DNA of 64,000 nucleotides. Source: Rhizophagus irregularis. Taxonomy: Eukaryota > Glomeromycota > Glomeromycetes > Glomerales > Glomeraceae. The notes beneath the pieces were generated by a model that did no database searches, had not been told where the DNA came from, and was given only the letters and a program-made list of their open reading frames with translations. Location: positions 2,482,501-2,546,500 of the forward strand of contig NC_089456.1 of the NCBI RefSeq assembly GCF_026210795.1, given 5' to 3'. Of this stretch, positions 44,691 through 58,004 are shown piece by piece. Numbering within the stretch: position 1 is the first letter of the stretch; the number at the start of each line of letters is the position of its first letter. The position numbers were made by a program, and so were the translations under genes.

Positions 44691-47110
44691 AGTGGCTCCT
44701 TCAGTTTCCTACACAACATTTTGTAAGTTTTATAAAAATTTTTCTTTATTTTAACGAACAGTTCGTTTTTTCTTTTAGGCAAGTTATTCAGTCTCTTGGA
44801 CGCTCGAGATTTCATTTTTGGTAAGTTTTTTTCTGTTTTAGTGTTTTAGTTCATTTATTCTAATGAAACGTGTGATAACGTCTGTTTTTTTTTAGATGGG
44901 CCAAGGTAATCGCAACTATATTTTTTTCGAATTTAATTCTTTTATTTTTTAGGTGACTTTTTGGGACACGTGATGTGAGATTTCGATGGAAATTTTTTTT
45001 AAATGATTCTTTTTACGAAATGTCTTACTAACGTTTCAATTTTTTCTCTTTTTATAAGTAGTTAAGCCTTGAACGCGTAGAATAAACGGTAGGGGATTTC
45101 AGATTTTTTTAAAAATTTTTTAACAAAATGCTTCTTTTTTTTTTAGATGGCAGGTAGTACTTCAGAATCTTTGGATGCACGAAAATTTGTCTTCGGTAAG
45201 ATTTTTATCTATATTTTAGTTTATTTATTGTAACAGAAATATATTTTAACATTTCAAATTTTATTCTTTTTTTTTAATTATATATATATATATATATGTA
45301 TGAATTTGTTAAAGTTCAGACATTTTCTTTTTTTTAGACAGTTTTAGAACGCGGATTTTGGTAGGTAAACGAATATGTTTTTTTAATTTTATTTATTTAA
45401 CAAAATGTTTCCAACATTACGTTCTATTTTTTTTTTATTTAGACAAATCTGGACACGTAAATTTGGTAGATTTTTTGTAGACATGTCTGGAACATAGATT
45501 TTGGTTAGATTTGGAAATTTTTTATATTAACAAAATGCTTTCTAACATTTTATCATTTTTTCCTTTTTAATCGGGATGCTACTAGGAAATCGAAGATTTT
45601 CTTGGTAATCATTTTTAATCAGATCTGGGATGTGTATTTTGGGGGAATTCAGAAAATTTTCTCTTTTTTGAATCTGGACATTTAGGACTTTGATAGGAAC
45701 ACAATAATTTTTTAATATATTTCTTTCAACGAAACAGTCTCTGACGTTCTGTTTATTATTTTTTTTTAGACGAGTTTGGAAAGTAGGAATTTCTGTTGGA
45801 ATTCAGTATTTTTTTTAAAACAATTTTGGAGCATTGATTTCGGTGGGAATCTCATTTTTTAATGAAACGCTCACTAATGTTTCATTTTCTTCTTTTTTAG
45901 ATAGCTTAAAGAACATGTGGAATTTCGATGGAAGGCTAACCTTTATGGTTTCTTTTTGCACTTTTTTAACGATATGGTACTGACGTTTCTTTTAGATGGC
46001 TGATACTTTGGATCTTTAGAAGCACGGAATTTTAGTATGGAAACCACAGTAGTTTTTTTTTTCTTTAATTGATTTAACGAAACATTTTCTAATGTTTTGT
46101 TTTCTTCCATTCAGATGGTCTAAGCGTGAATTTTTAGTTGGAACTCAGAACTTGACAAATTTTTTTCTGGAATGTAGATTTAGTGAGTTTTCAGTAGGTT
46201 TGTTGGGTCTTTTATCTTTTATTTAATTACACTTACGTTTCGTTTTTTTTTTTTTAGGCGATACCATAATATGTTTTTATTATTCTTCTTTATGTTTGAA
46301 GTATTATTTAACTAAATTAATTTAAAGTAAATGAATATGGGAAAGATGAAAGAGTAAACGAAATAGGGAAAAGAGGAAAGAGTGAGAGAGGGACGAAGGG
46401 TGAGATACAAGTTTGAAAGAAAAATTCGAAATTTAAAAAGAATGGATTTTAACTTTTTTTTTCTTTTTTCATAGGAACTTTGGAACCAGCTACCGGTTTG
46501 GATCTTTGGCACTTGGGAGGGTATTAAAACATTCTTTCAACAATCCATAGTTTTTTTTGGTTTTTTTTTTATGTACGCGGATTTTGGAAGTCTTTTTTTG
46601 TTGTTTTTTAATTCATTTATTTCAGCGAACTGTTATTAATGGTTCCTTTTTTCTTTTGCAAATGTTTTATTAATCTCTTGGACATGTGAATTCGGTTGGT
46701 ATCCTCAACTTTGGCCACCTGGACTTTATTTTGTAGGTCTTCTTAACTTTATTAGACTGTAATTTTTGTAGGTTTTGATTTCAACTTCTTCGAACGTGAA
46801 TGCTTGGATTTTATTTTGTAGGCCTTTCACTTTGACTTCTTGGAAATTCTTGTAGAAACTTAACTGATTTCTTTATTTTGTAGGATTTAATTCTTGATGT
46901 TGAAATTGACTTAAAGGTATATTAAATAAGGGAATGAGAGATGAAGAAAAACGTTAATTATCATTAATTTTTTTTATATTATAGGAAGTTAACTCTTTGA
47001 TCAACAAACTTCAACTTAAAGGTAGGTTGAGTGATTTTATTTATTTATTAGAAATGTTTCGTTGACATTTTTCTTTTTCATCTTTTGCAGATTGAAATGT
47101 GGACAATATT
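44690..47110 (+). repeat. Tandem array of ~13 intron-plus-mini-exon-like units
   Basis: A diverged unit of about 100-170 bases recurs. Its intron-like part contains variants of TTTAACGAAATG, then CTAACGTTT, then a T-run ending in AG. Instances lie near 44862, 45015, 45117, 45233, 45407, 45529, 45728, 45862, 45967, 46073, 46220, 46625 and 47048. Most are followed by AGATGG or AGACA and a 25-45-base mini-exon-like part with words such as TTTGGATCTTTGGAAGCACG and GGAATTTTGG. That part commonly ends at GTAAGT, GTAGGT or GTAATC. The polarity of splice-like signals is uniformly plus. Mini-exons have stops in all frames when joined simply, so the transcript, if any, may be non-coding. At 46700-46900 several shorter TTTTGTAGG junctions follow one another closely. 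Confidence 0.6.
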
Positions 47111-47504
47111 CCTTCAACTTGGACTTCAAATCGTTTAGTATTTTTAAATATTTTAGAATAGTTTAATATTTTTAAATAAATTTTACAATAATTTTACAGT
47201 ATATTTTTACAATAAATTTAACAATAATTTGTTGCTATTTATGTTAAATATATATGTTAATAAATTAATGTTACGATAAATTTTATACTAACTATTGTAC
47301 GATGTCCCTACAAGACCAATAACGAGTATCTTAAAAATTTTAAATGTATTTTAATATTAATATTACAGTACATTATATATAAACTATATTAACTATTAAG
47401 TTGTTAGCAAAAGTAGTATAGCTATGGTGCATAACACCTAAAGGCATGAAATTTATTTTTATGCTGATCATTACTAAATAAAGTTAGATTATTACTAAAT
47501 TTGG

Positions 47505-47926
47505 GGACCCGTTAAAGCGGGTAGAATCACGTGATTTAAAATTATTATGATTTGATAAATTTTTTATAAACTAAAATTAAAGTGAACTTGAAAATCATTA
47601 AATAAGTGTATTTCGGCCTGCTCCACAAGTTTACTTAGGGAGAAAAGGTGGAAAAAGAACAATGTTTTTGACTTTACATATGAGCAAACGAATTTTGCTG
47701 ATCATACCCAAAAAAGGATAGATCAATTTTAACGAAATTGAAAAAGTTGAATAAATCGAAAACGGTGTTCTAAACCTCATTTTGTGCTCTAAGTAAACTT
47801 GCAGAACAGGTCAAAATGCACTTAATATATGTTTATTTGGAAGGTTTTATATATAATAAAGAGTTTTATTTAAAAAAAAAGAAAAATTTCGAAAGTCACG
47901 TGATTCTACCTGCTTTAACGGTCCCC
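47505..47926. mobile_element. 422-bp MITE with 7-9-bp target duplication
   Basis: The ends GGACCCGTTAAAGCGGGTAG and, inverted, GGGGACCGTTAAAGCAGGTA are followed on both sides by AATCACGTGA. TAAATTTGG flanks both sides (47496-47504 and 47927-47935). The last two G's could belong to the element, so the duplication is 7 to 9 bp. It is non-coding. Confidence 0.85.
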
Positions 47927-48959
47927 TAAATTTGGTAATAAAGATGTTGATCATTTTATGTATTATAAATTAAATTAATATGATTGGTTAAAATTATTTT
48001 CACGTGATTAAAAATTCCCATTTACATATAAAATTATATAAATTAATATGAAAATACATCAACTTTAAATCTTAATAGCTCCTGAAATATGATAGTTATG
48101 AAAAAAATAATCCGATAATTTGAAAGAAAAGAACTTAAAGTATAATATTATCGGTTTATATTTTCAATTATCATAAAATTTTATTAAGTAGTTAACATTT
48201 TAAAATCACTAATTTTATTTGATGCCTTTAGATGTTAGGCCATACAAACTTGATTTTATGGTTTTCATAATATAAAAATTTCATCAATAACCCGGCAACC
48301 CGGCTTTTAATTTTTTTTTTCTAAAATTTTATATGCAAAATTTTTTTTCAATTTTTAAAAAATTCTCACCCGGCATAGTAATAATATAAAAAATTTTTTT
48401 TTAAGACTCAACAAAACTGACCCGGCCGGACTATGAAAACCATTTTTACCACTTTGTGTCGCCTTATGCACCATAATTAACAAATAAGCTGGGATGCATA
48501 CGATTTGTCATTTCATAAATGAAAACGTAAAACCTTGAAAAATTTTATGCATTTATATGCGCACTGCATGTAAGAGCAAAAAATAATAAGCTCAATTATA
48601 ACTTATTAATAATGAATAATGCATGCTGTGCCTATTGTGCTGCTCCAATTAATATCACTGAATTTAATGCAGTTTTTTACCTTAGAATGTAAAGTAGATA
48701 AATAAGAAATAAATAAAAACAAAAAACAACTTTAAAAATCTCACCCGATAAATAGTTTTTGATTTGAAAATAGAGATTATATATTATTTAATAATCTACC
48801 ATGATTAATAATTACTACTATGTCATAAAATTTATTTTGACAAAATCGCCATTATTATGGAGTTGAAATGATATTGAAATAATACCTTAATATCAAAATG
48901 AAAAACAATATCAAAATGAAATCTAAATTATAAGATATCAAAACAAATACTACTGTATG

Positions 48960-49242
48960 TTTACATAACAGCTGAACTTTTTAGTGGACGATGAATTATA
49001 TTTTGACGCGACGGACCGGATAGAGGTGGTTGAAGCATTTACAAATTTAAATGGGGATTTTAGCAAAAGATTGCCGTTAAGACCACTAATACTATCAACG
49101 AAACCAAAAGATGATAATTTAAGCTCGGATGATTCTGATTTCTGAATTTCTGAAGAGACAATAAGAAAAATGTAAAAAATGTAAGAAAAAGAAAGCAATA
49201 ATACGTGGTGATGTAGAATTTGAATCAGATCAGACTGCATAG
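48960..49242 (+). pseudogene. Relic of a transposon-type protein C-terminus
   Basis: A plus-strand frame gives LNFLVDDELYFDATDRIEVV, EAFTNLNGDFSKRLPLRPLI and LSTKPKDDNLSSDDSDF before a stop. Beyond it, in shifted frames, are ISEETIRK and KKCKKCKKKKAIIRGDVEFE, SDQTA and a stop. The acidic stretch followed by a CxxC and basic region suggests the end of a transposase-like protein, but I cannot name it. The antisense frame at 48950-49261 is its shadow. ATATC-rich repeats lie on both sides. Confidence 0.4.
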
Positions 49243-50003
49243 TTAATTGTAAAATATACACAAAATGTAGTAAATTTTAAATTTAGGCAACAAACTTCAT
49301 TAACTTTTTCAAATAATTTTAATATTTTATAGCAATTTTCTTTTTTTTCTTATTACAGGTTATGTTTAGTAGATTAGTTAGCATAGTATTCGTATTTTAA
49401 AATAGACTATTTAGTTATAAGGTTATTCAATTTTTAAAATTGTTTACCCTTAAGTATTTCTAAAATTAATGTTTATGTGATTTACTTAATAAAGAGATGT
49501 GTTACTAAAATTAAAAAAAAAGCCATTATATCAAAACAATATCAAAACAATATCGCAGCAATATCATACTGATTTCGTAACGATAGGTGATATTATAGCC
49601 GATATTGTTACGATTATCATTATGATGTTACAATTTTGTTTTGATATTGTTATATTAAAATGAGGTCCTTAAGAATTAAGATGATTTTAATGATCTCGTT
49701 TGAAATTTTAGAGTTTCAGCAAGATATATTTAAAATTTTAAAATTTTGAATTAATTTTAATTAATTTTATCACAATTACTTAAATTACAAACTAAGAATA
49801 TTGTAAAAAATTCTACTACACTAGTAGCGTTTAAATAATTCAAAATAGATCATGAATAAATGATATAAATTTAAACTATAAAATAATGGTGTTAATGTTA
49901 ATTTAAGTTATCAAAGAACGATTTAAAATCCATCTAAAAATGATTAAATAATTAATAAAATTAGTTAATTACTATAAAAAGAAAGATTATTTTTTCTTTT
50001 ATC

Positions 50004-52191
50004 TTACTTTGAGAACTTACCATCAGGAATTTCAAATTCATCTTGTTCTTCTGAATGAAGATTGGGATTATTACATGCTTCGTCCATTTCGTCTATAAAA
50101 AAAATAAACAAGTAGAATTAAAAATGGTATAAAATTATTTGTTACGTAATATTTCACCTACCATAAATATCAATATTTTGCCTTTTTATTTGTTGTTGAA
50201 TTGCTTCATTTTTATCATCTAAATTTTTAGACAAGAGTCACGCTTAGTATAAAATGAAATCAATATAATAATAATTTTATTTGTTGGGAATTTACTTACC
50301 ATTTGAATTTATTTGCAATTTTTTGAATAATTTAGATAACTTTTTACTACTATCTAATAATTAAGATATAAGTTCAATATTTATTTCGACCTCATTCTAA
50401 TAATAACTTAAATATATTACCTTTAAAAATCTTAATTATTTTTGACGAATTATTACTGTTCTGCTTATATGACCTGTCGAAATCATCAACTGAAAACAAA
50501 TATTAATTTATAGACATTTTTATGAAATATTCAACGATGTAGTGTTAAATGCTTACTATTATCAGGAATTTTAAAATCATATGTTTTACTATGAAATACT
50601 ATTAAAATGAAAAAAAATAATAATATAAATATTTTTAAAAATAAAGCATCATAAATTTATTAATGACAATTTACCTTCTTGTTCTTCTGTTATTTATTAA
50701 AAAGAAATTTTATTAATACTTTTATTTAATTGAAAGAATACGTTACAAAAAAAAAATCACTATACCAGATGTTGCATTCCTTGGTTCAGGTAAATAATTA
50801 AATTCAAAAAGTTTACTTGTACTACTTACGTAATTTGTTTCTAGATTATGTATTTCTAAGTTACTATTTACTTCCAATTGAGGTAAACTATTTATATATT
50901 GCAAAATTAGATAAATTTTATCTATTAATGTATTAATGTCAGGCCTTTTAGATGGATCAGCATCCCAACACAGTTCCATTAAATTTACGTATTCTAAAGG
51001 AGTTCCTGGCACAACTTTAGGTCTTATACCATTAACAATCATCAGTGCAAGATCATAATCATTTTCATAATTAATAAATGGTGGTTGTCCAGATGAAATT
51101 TCCCACATAAGCATACTAATACTATAAATATCAGATTCAAAGGTAAATTTTTTTCCTACAATAACTTCTGGTGCAATATAAGGAAGGTTTCCATATATGC
51201 TTTTTAATGGCTTATTGACTGGTCCACAAAACCCAAGATCACTAATAAACCAAACTTGATTTAGTTGTGAATATAATATATTCCCAGAATGTAAATCTCT
51301 ATGAATTGCACTTTCCGAGTGTATAACACTAAGCGCAACAGTTATATCATAAATAATATTAATTCTTTTTTTCCATGTAAGTTGATTGTGATTATGATAT
51401 AAATATGTTCTTAAATCTATATCTGCACTATCCATCACAAGCACATAGTTTCCGTTTGATGGATTTTGTGTTAAACCAAAACATTGTATAATGTGTGGCC
51501 ATTTATTGCTTATAATCAAATGTGATTTAGCCTATAAAATAGAAACTTTATTAATAAAAAAAAAATTTTAAACGTTAAATGCTTCCAAATAAGTACAAAC
51601 CTCTTCAAGCCAACTTCGATTTGCATTTTCAACATTTTCTAATTCTTTAAGTATAACCTTTTGATTTCCAAATCTTTTTAATTTTTGCTTTTCGGAATCC
51701 CATTCTTCATATCCACCATTGATCCAGACTGCTGTATAAATTTCAGAAAATCCACCTTTTGTTAAATAACAAATATCTTGAAAATTATTATATGGGATCC
51801 ATTCAACTATCACATTTGGTCTAAGTGTTTCCATTTGACATCTTTGTATTAAATTATCGATATTATAATTTCCAGATGTCCAATTTGAAAAGCTTGCTTT
51901 TAAATAATTTAGAACACAATATTCACAATATAATGTAGCCAAACATTTTTGATTACAATTTTCACAAATTCTTCTTGTTCCTTGATTATTCATAATTTTA
52001 ATTTTATCGTATGTCTTATTTAATTCTCTTATTGCATAAGTTTTTTCATCATCAATAAGAGATTTATCAGCAAGTACTATTTGTTTTTTAAACTCATGTT
52101 GTTTATGTATATCATTGTAAATATTATAATCTATTAATGTAGCTGCCCTATTAAGTGCAGCAAAAACTAGTTCCACTCGGATAGAAGACAT
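50004..52191 (-). CDS. TKL-type protein kinase, ~559 residues, eight exons
   Basis: Exons (minus strand): 51601-52191, 50766-51531, 50675-50686, 50557-50598, 50421-50489, 50300-50353, 50162-50218, 50004-50092. All introns are GT-AG, and from exon 2 on every junction is phase 1. The N-terminal region has CENCNQKCLATLYCEYC (~95-115), a CxxC...CxxC segment likely to bind zinc, then FSNWTSGN. The kinase domain shows loop GGFSEIY, Lys182 (VILK), HRDLHSGN (274-281), DLG for DFG (295-297) and APE (317-319), so catalysis is plausible. The last six short exons encode a Ser/Asp/Glu-rich tail ending NPNLHSEEQDEFEIPDG. That tail type recurs in Rhizophagus kinases. The start ATG follows a T-rich stretch (A-rich on the coding strand). 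Substrate unknown. Confidence 0.88.
50675..50686 (-). other. 12-nt microexon in the kinase gene
   Basis: On the minus strand AAGAACAAGAAG is bounded by AACAG upstream and GTAAAT downstream. Including it adds four codons and keeps phase 1 on both sides, so skipping it also keeps the frame. Confidence 0.6.
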
Positions 52192-55100
52192 AAAACAATT
52201 TTTTTAAAAAAAGAAATTAACGACCATTTTATGTATTACCTTGTATTACCAAATGTTGTGTAACTATAAATCTAGAATTTAATGCCGCTTGTACGTCTGA
52301 AATGCGTGCCACCTTAGTCATGGTTGACAATAGGCTTCGCAGTGTTAACCACTTAAAAATTTTGAACTTCGTAAGCTATACTAAATTTGTATTAAAAATC
52401 ACTAACCAAGTATTTCTTTAGAATGCAAAAACTTTTTCATGTATATATTTCTCATACGCCGAGAAAGTAATCATGTGCTCGACACAATTCGGTGATTTGC
52501 AAGAGTAACTATAAATAAACGAATCGTGGCCAATTTTGTTTAGTATACATGTTCCTTTTTATGTAGTACATACTAATATTCGTGCTAATTTACCGTTATT
52601 AAGTCCGAAGTGCCATTTAAATTAATTTTTTTTTTTGTTATCCCTTAAACTGTTTTGCAGCCAAATTTGCCTGCAATTTGGTTTTTTAATTAAAGACACT
52701 TTTAAATACCTTAAAATATTTTATTATATAAACCAATATTTTTGTAATAAATTCTATAGTATTTTCTATGTAAAAATCGAAAAAAAAGTTCAATTTGATT
52801 AATGATTTTTCAAAAGTAAATGATCGACAAATTATAACAAATAGTAGCTAAATTTTTTAAATTGAAATATCTTTTTATCTATTAACCCTAGAAATATAAA
52901 ATTACCACCATTTGACGCGTCTCAATAAGAAGAATCTGATAGAAATAAAAATTGGTCTTCTACAAATATTATGTGACAGGACAACTTATAAAATCTAAAA
53001 AATTTATAAATTAATATAACTTTTTATCTATCAATTTTAGAGTTATGATTTTATTACCATTAAATGCGCCTTAATAAGAGGAATCTAACAAATATAATTT
53101 CATCTTTCTATGATCACTAGATCTTAAGATATTTTAAAAATTCAAAAATTTTTAAAATTAATTTTAACCCCTACAGTTTAAGGGATACGAAGCAAAAATA
53201 TCATTCTTGATATGTTTATAGTATTGATTCTTAATAGACATATTTATTTTTATATCATTTATGCCGGACGGATATCCGGACCCGGACATTGCATGAACGT
53301 TTGTGTAGAAAATATATAGTCCTTCGTTACACTTTGGACTAAATTATTATATTTACGTACGCCTTAATGACCTTAGCACTAAAGTTAAAATCATAATTTG
53401 TGCCTAATTAATATTTCTTGTTCTTACATAAAGCGACTTTTTTTTTTAGGAAAAAAATACATAATAACTATTTAATTTTATCTGCAAATGTATGGTATTT
53501 TTTTTACATTATTATTGATATGATATTATTATTGTTATTAGGGAATTTTGTGTTTGATAAATGAATAATTCTTTTTTATATCCAACAAATCATTTTCCGG
53601 TAGAATATTAAAACTGAATTAATTTCTTTCCCTCTATTTTCTAAATTTTGTAATACATCAATTATATTAGACAAAATAAAATAAAGCTATTAATTTCAGA
53701 ATATACTAAACCATCCTATGAAGTTCGAAAAACAACGCAAAAATAAGCGGGATTCTTCTATTACTAACCGGCGAATAGTTAACACATTTTTGTTAACAAA
53801 TCAATATAATATAACTGAAAACACTGAATATATTTCGTCTCTAATTTCTTGGATGATTCATATTCAGTAGTAACAGAATTAGGTATACTCTATTATGCGC
53901 GAACATAATACCTAGTCGCGGCTATCTGCTTAAACTACTATAGCGATCGGTTTGCCAGAATATTTATGATATTCGAGTTGACCAATTGTCAATAGAGCCA
54001 CATTTATTATATCTTATATTAAAGGCCAATCTTAAGCAATTTTCGGCTTGTAATCAAAAAGTAATGCATGCTTAACACTCGGTATTAAATGGACATTTTT
54101 TATTAAATGTAGATGGTCGAAATAACTAGGTGTATAATTATTTTTATTTCAATGATGTAAAAAAAATACAATAAAATCAAATTTCGTGTAATAGAACCAT
54201 TTTATCAAACAAGGAATTGACAGCTTTCTTTTTTAAAAAAATTTACAATACTAATAAATCTATAGTTTTGTGAAATTTTGTTCGTGTTGTAAAGCTAAAG
54301 ATACATGAATTGTAATAATATGAGCTCTTTGTAACCTACACGTAAATGTTTAAGGCGAACACATTAAAGTCTAGTCTAATTTTTACGTACTTAAATACAA
54401 TAAATGATAAATTTGCAATCAGTTAAAAAAAAAATCGGTTTATAAGTTCTTATTAACATTATTAACATAGGAATAAAGACGAATGGAAATTTACCAGCCC
54501 ATTCAGCAAGAAAGATCGATCCGCCATGTCTAACTGATAAACTAATTTAATGAAATTGTACCACAGCTATAAATAGCTTCTCATGAGAAGCATCGAGAAT
54601 GATCTTATACGGAAATCTCGTCCAGCAAATCATCAGTTAATAAGCGGCGAGAAAATCGATCAATGTTATCTGATTTGGAAAGTCTAATTTGCGTCGTGAA
54701 AGTTACAGTATCGAAAAAATTTTTAGTTTACGAGTTGATATCCACGTTCTGACCCGTGTTTCATTATCAAGATTAAGAATCTAAGTAATTTGAGCTCCTT
54801 AATAATTAAAAAGGTAATTAAGATTAAATAAATATGTATGTAAAAAATAATTAATTTTTTAAATTTATTCTTACTAAAGTCTCATATTTTGACCGCGTCT
54901 TTAAAGTCAGTAATTACGAGATCTTATGGATTCAAATTCAAAAAGTTTACAATAACGTCACATTCAAAAAATCTGAATTATTTTCAAAAAACAAAAAGTT
55001 TAATATATATAATATCTTCAAGAACATTATTAATACCTGACGTGAAACGAAATCGATAATGTCATGAAATCTATGAAATGTAAATTGTGTAAATTTTAAA

Positions 55101-58004
55101 ATTCATGATGCAAGCTATAACCTATATAAGATAACGTTGTAATTTCGAATTTTAAAGAAATTATAATACCATAGTATTTCCTGTTATTAAAATCTTTTCG
55201 TTCATTGATCTATCAATCACGGGTGAACAATGGATACCGCTACAGTAAATAAATAAATTTAGCTTATTGTTAAATGTGTTAATTTCGTGATGCAAGCTCT
55301 TACCAAATTTTCTTGATATGGGAAACACCTTTCGGGGGATTACTTTTCGATTTTGCAAACAATACTCTAATTGATCCAAATAATACAATATATAATATCC
55401 ATAATAATATCAAGGGGTGACCATTTCTTATATTTATGAAAATTATTTCAAAGACGATTGTCGTTTACTTTAAAATATATAACGTGTTTATTATTGGTAA
55501 AAGATTTAAGATAATAATCCACTGAATTGAATATGAGAAAATACTTGATATATAATTTACCTCCAATTAAAGATTCTTTCGCCATAAATTTCGTGCTTTC
55601 TTATCAAAATCGTTATTGCAAGTAATTTCAACAAAAGGAAATTTAATGCACGTAATAATGTTTTGAAATAATGCCTTCAGAATTAGAATATACGTGTTCC
55701 CTTGTGAAAATTCACACCTTCCTTGTACGCTTGGTCATATATTAAAAGTAAACCATGTTTAAATAGAAAGGGGAATATAAACCATAAGAGAATGCCAAAC
55801 TACAATGTAAGATCTCATATCTCGTTCAATCGTAACAAAGATAATTATATTCTCGGATGCTGATGTAATTTCTGCCATTATCTAATTTTATGCATTTATT
55901 TCAGTTACCAGAATTCTTTATAATAATAATAAAATGGTTAATAAACATCATTAATTAAGACGTTAAAAAAAACAAAAAATTTTATTTACCTTTCCATTTA
56001 ACCATGAATATTATCTGATTACATCAGGACATATTCCGATATTGAAAACTAAATTGCCATTTGAGTCTATTAAACTATAAAAATAAATAAATGTATATAG
56101 TTAATTATGTAAAACGTAGTAAAATTTTATTATAAAATTATAATATCTTCCATGAAAATTATTGTTGACCCCGGAGTAACGACTGATGTTTAAATGATTG
56201 ATTTTATAAAAATCTTTTAACTTTATTATAAATAATAATGGCTAAATCATTTAACTCCCTTTTCTTTTTTTTTTTTCATTTAATATTTAACTGAACAGAT
56301 TTTTTTATGATTAAAGATTTTTTAAATATTTTAACTTTAACCAACTTAATAAAAAAAATCCATTATTATAAATTACTTTTAATAATTTTTAAATTATTTA
56401 AGCTATTATTAAAATTATTGTTTCATTACGAAGAATTTTTTATCTCCAAAACATTTTTTTTTTTTTTTTTGTCATATAAAAATAATTATTCCTTCTTTTG
56501 GATTAGTCGAAAAACTTTGACCCTGTGTAATCTTGTAAGAAAGTCCCCTAAATATTGTTTCACAAGATGGTCAATTTTAGAAATTGGGAGAATGAAAATT
56601 AATTATTTATATTTTGATCTCATGAGATTTTGACATAGCGTTTTTTCACGTATTCTGGATGGAAAATTTTTTATTTCAAAAATTTGTACCCTCAATATCA
56701 TTTTCCATTTGTAGATCATAAAATTGAGAAAAATGAAATTGGATAAATAAAAAGAGAAAAAGATTATCAATAAATAGTGATCGTCTGATCGACAACCACC
56801 CTTTTAATAAAATCGTGAACCAACGTTTTCAATGAATTTGCTATATTTCTTATATTTAAATTATTAATTAATATTTCTATGGAAATTCTATGAAAGCCAA
56901 TTAAAATTGAAATTGAAAATATTTATAATTTGTTTCGTCCATGACTATTTTTGCATAATGTGTTACCAATCATCCCAATCATCTGTACAAAATAACTTCA
57001 CGTGAACAAATAAATATCCCGATTCATATTTAGTGACCCGTGAAAAAAAAAAATTTTGTGTCCATTATAATAATTGATATATGTATGTAATGTTACATTT
57101 TAATTAGAGGTGCAGACTTATTGGATAAGTCATATGTCGTAACTAGTTAAGTCATATAAATACGTTTAAAAACGAGTTAACTCTATAGGTATATAATACG
57201 TATCCTTTCCTTTTCATTCCAGTTTATGTGAGCGTGTTTTTTTTATACTTTGGTCAATTTATAAATGCTTCATTTTACAAACATTTGTGTTTCTATAACT
57301 TTTTCACATTTAAAAATAAAAAAAAATAATAATTAATCCGTGATCTATGAGTCAACTGCAGAAAATGGTTATGTGGAAAATAATTTTAGGAAATAAACTA
57401 TTTGATACTTTGAGATAAATATTATATGTTGTTGTATGGGTTCATATAAAGTAAGGAATGAAAATCGGGCACACACTCGAATTATTAAAATTTTTTTAAG
57501 CGCAATATAATTTCTTACTCGATATATACTATACTGTAAACTGTTTATGTAATAAGTTAAATTAGTCAATCAGATAATTTGGTAAAAATGTAATATTATA
57601 ACAATACTTCGTCAAATAACTGTCATAACGTGAAATAACCATAGTGATACCATGTTTATTTTTATTTTGATTTTGATTTAACAGGAATATAAAAAGTGGT
57701 ATTCTTATTATAAATTTCCAATATTAGTAATATTTGTTTTCTAAATTAAGCGACAATTCTTTTTTCATTAAAAAAATGATGTTTGAAAAAATGCAGGCTT
57801 AAATTTTCACATGTAGTAATTAATATCACATAAAAGCCAATTTGTTATTTAAACACGGTCTTTTTTTAAAAAAAAAAAATGCAAGGCTCTTCAATTTCAT
57901 ATAAATCAGCGAAAAAGAGCGGTAAAACACCAAAACATTAATTAAATCGTACTCAAATCACTTTCACAATCGATATTTGGAACGAATTAAGATCTAATCA
58001 AGAA
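52192..58004. other. Long intergenic region, no gene supported
   Basis: The 5.8-kb interval is AT-rich. The only structure found is an inverted-repeat element at 52638-53188. Frames at 55161-55388, 56307-56633 and 57369-57569 are short, low-complexity or lack any motif. From about 57850 the region becomes the leader of the next kinase gene. Confidence 0.5.
52638..53188. mobile_element. Possible MITE with ATCCCTTAAACTGT ends and internal direct repeat
   Basis: TTATCCCTTAAACTGT at 52638-52653 faces ACAGTTTAAGGGATA at 53173-53187. Inside, a ~110-base segment (about 52867-52975) is repeated with divergence at about 53020-53115. The pairs TCTTTTTATCTAT/CTTTTTATCTAT, ACCACCATTTGACGCG/ACCATTAAATGCGC and AATAAGAAGAATCTGA/AATAAGAGGAATCTAA show this. 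Target duplication not resolved. Confidence 0.6.

Larger units (their letters stand above)
47111..50003. other. Intergenic with MITE and transposon debris
   Basis: It holds the MITE 47505-47926 and a relic coding fragment at 48960-49242. Around 47425 and 48465 TATGGTGCATAA occurs in inverted orientation, perhaps the ends of a ~1.05-kb element that encloses the MITE. At 48280-48440 CCCGGC/GGCCGG words alternate with T-runs. ATATC-rich repeats flank the relic (48868-48945 and 49540-49660). Confidence 0.5.

Noticed and set aside
46312..46512. 66-codon minus-strand frame inside the intron-like array
   Set aside because: It is antisense to one purine-rich unit of the array. The regular plus-strand splice-like signals explain the region better.
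48950..49261. 103-codon minus-strand frame
   Set aside because: It is the shadow of a more protein-like plus-strand relic (acidic stretch then CxxC/basic).
55161..57569. Short frames in the 52-58 kb intergenic region
   Set aside because: None has a motif, splice context or codon composition that distinguishes it from chance.
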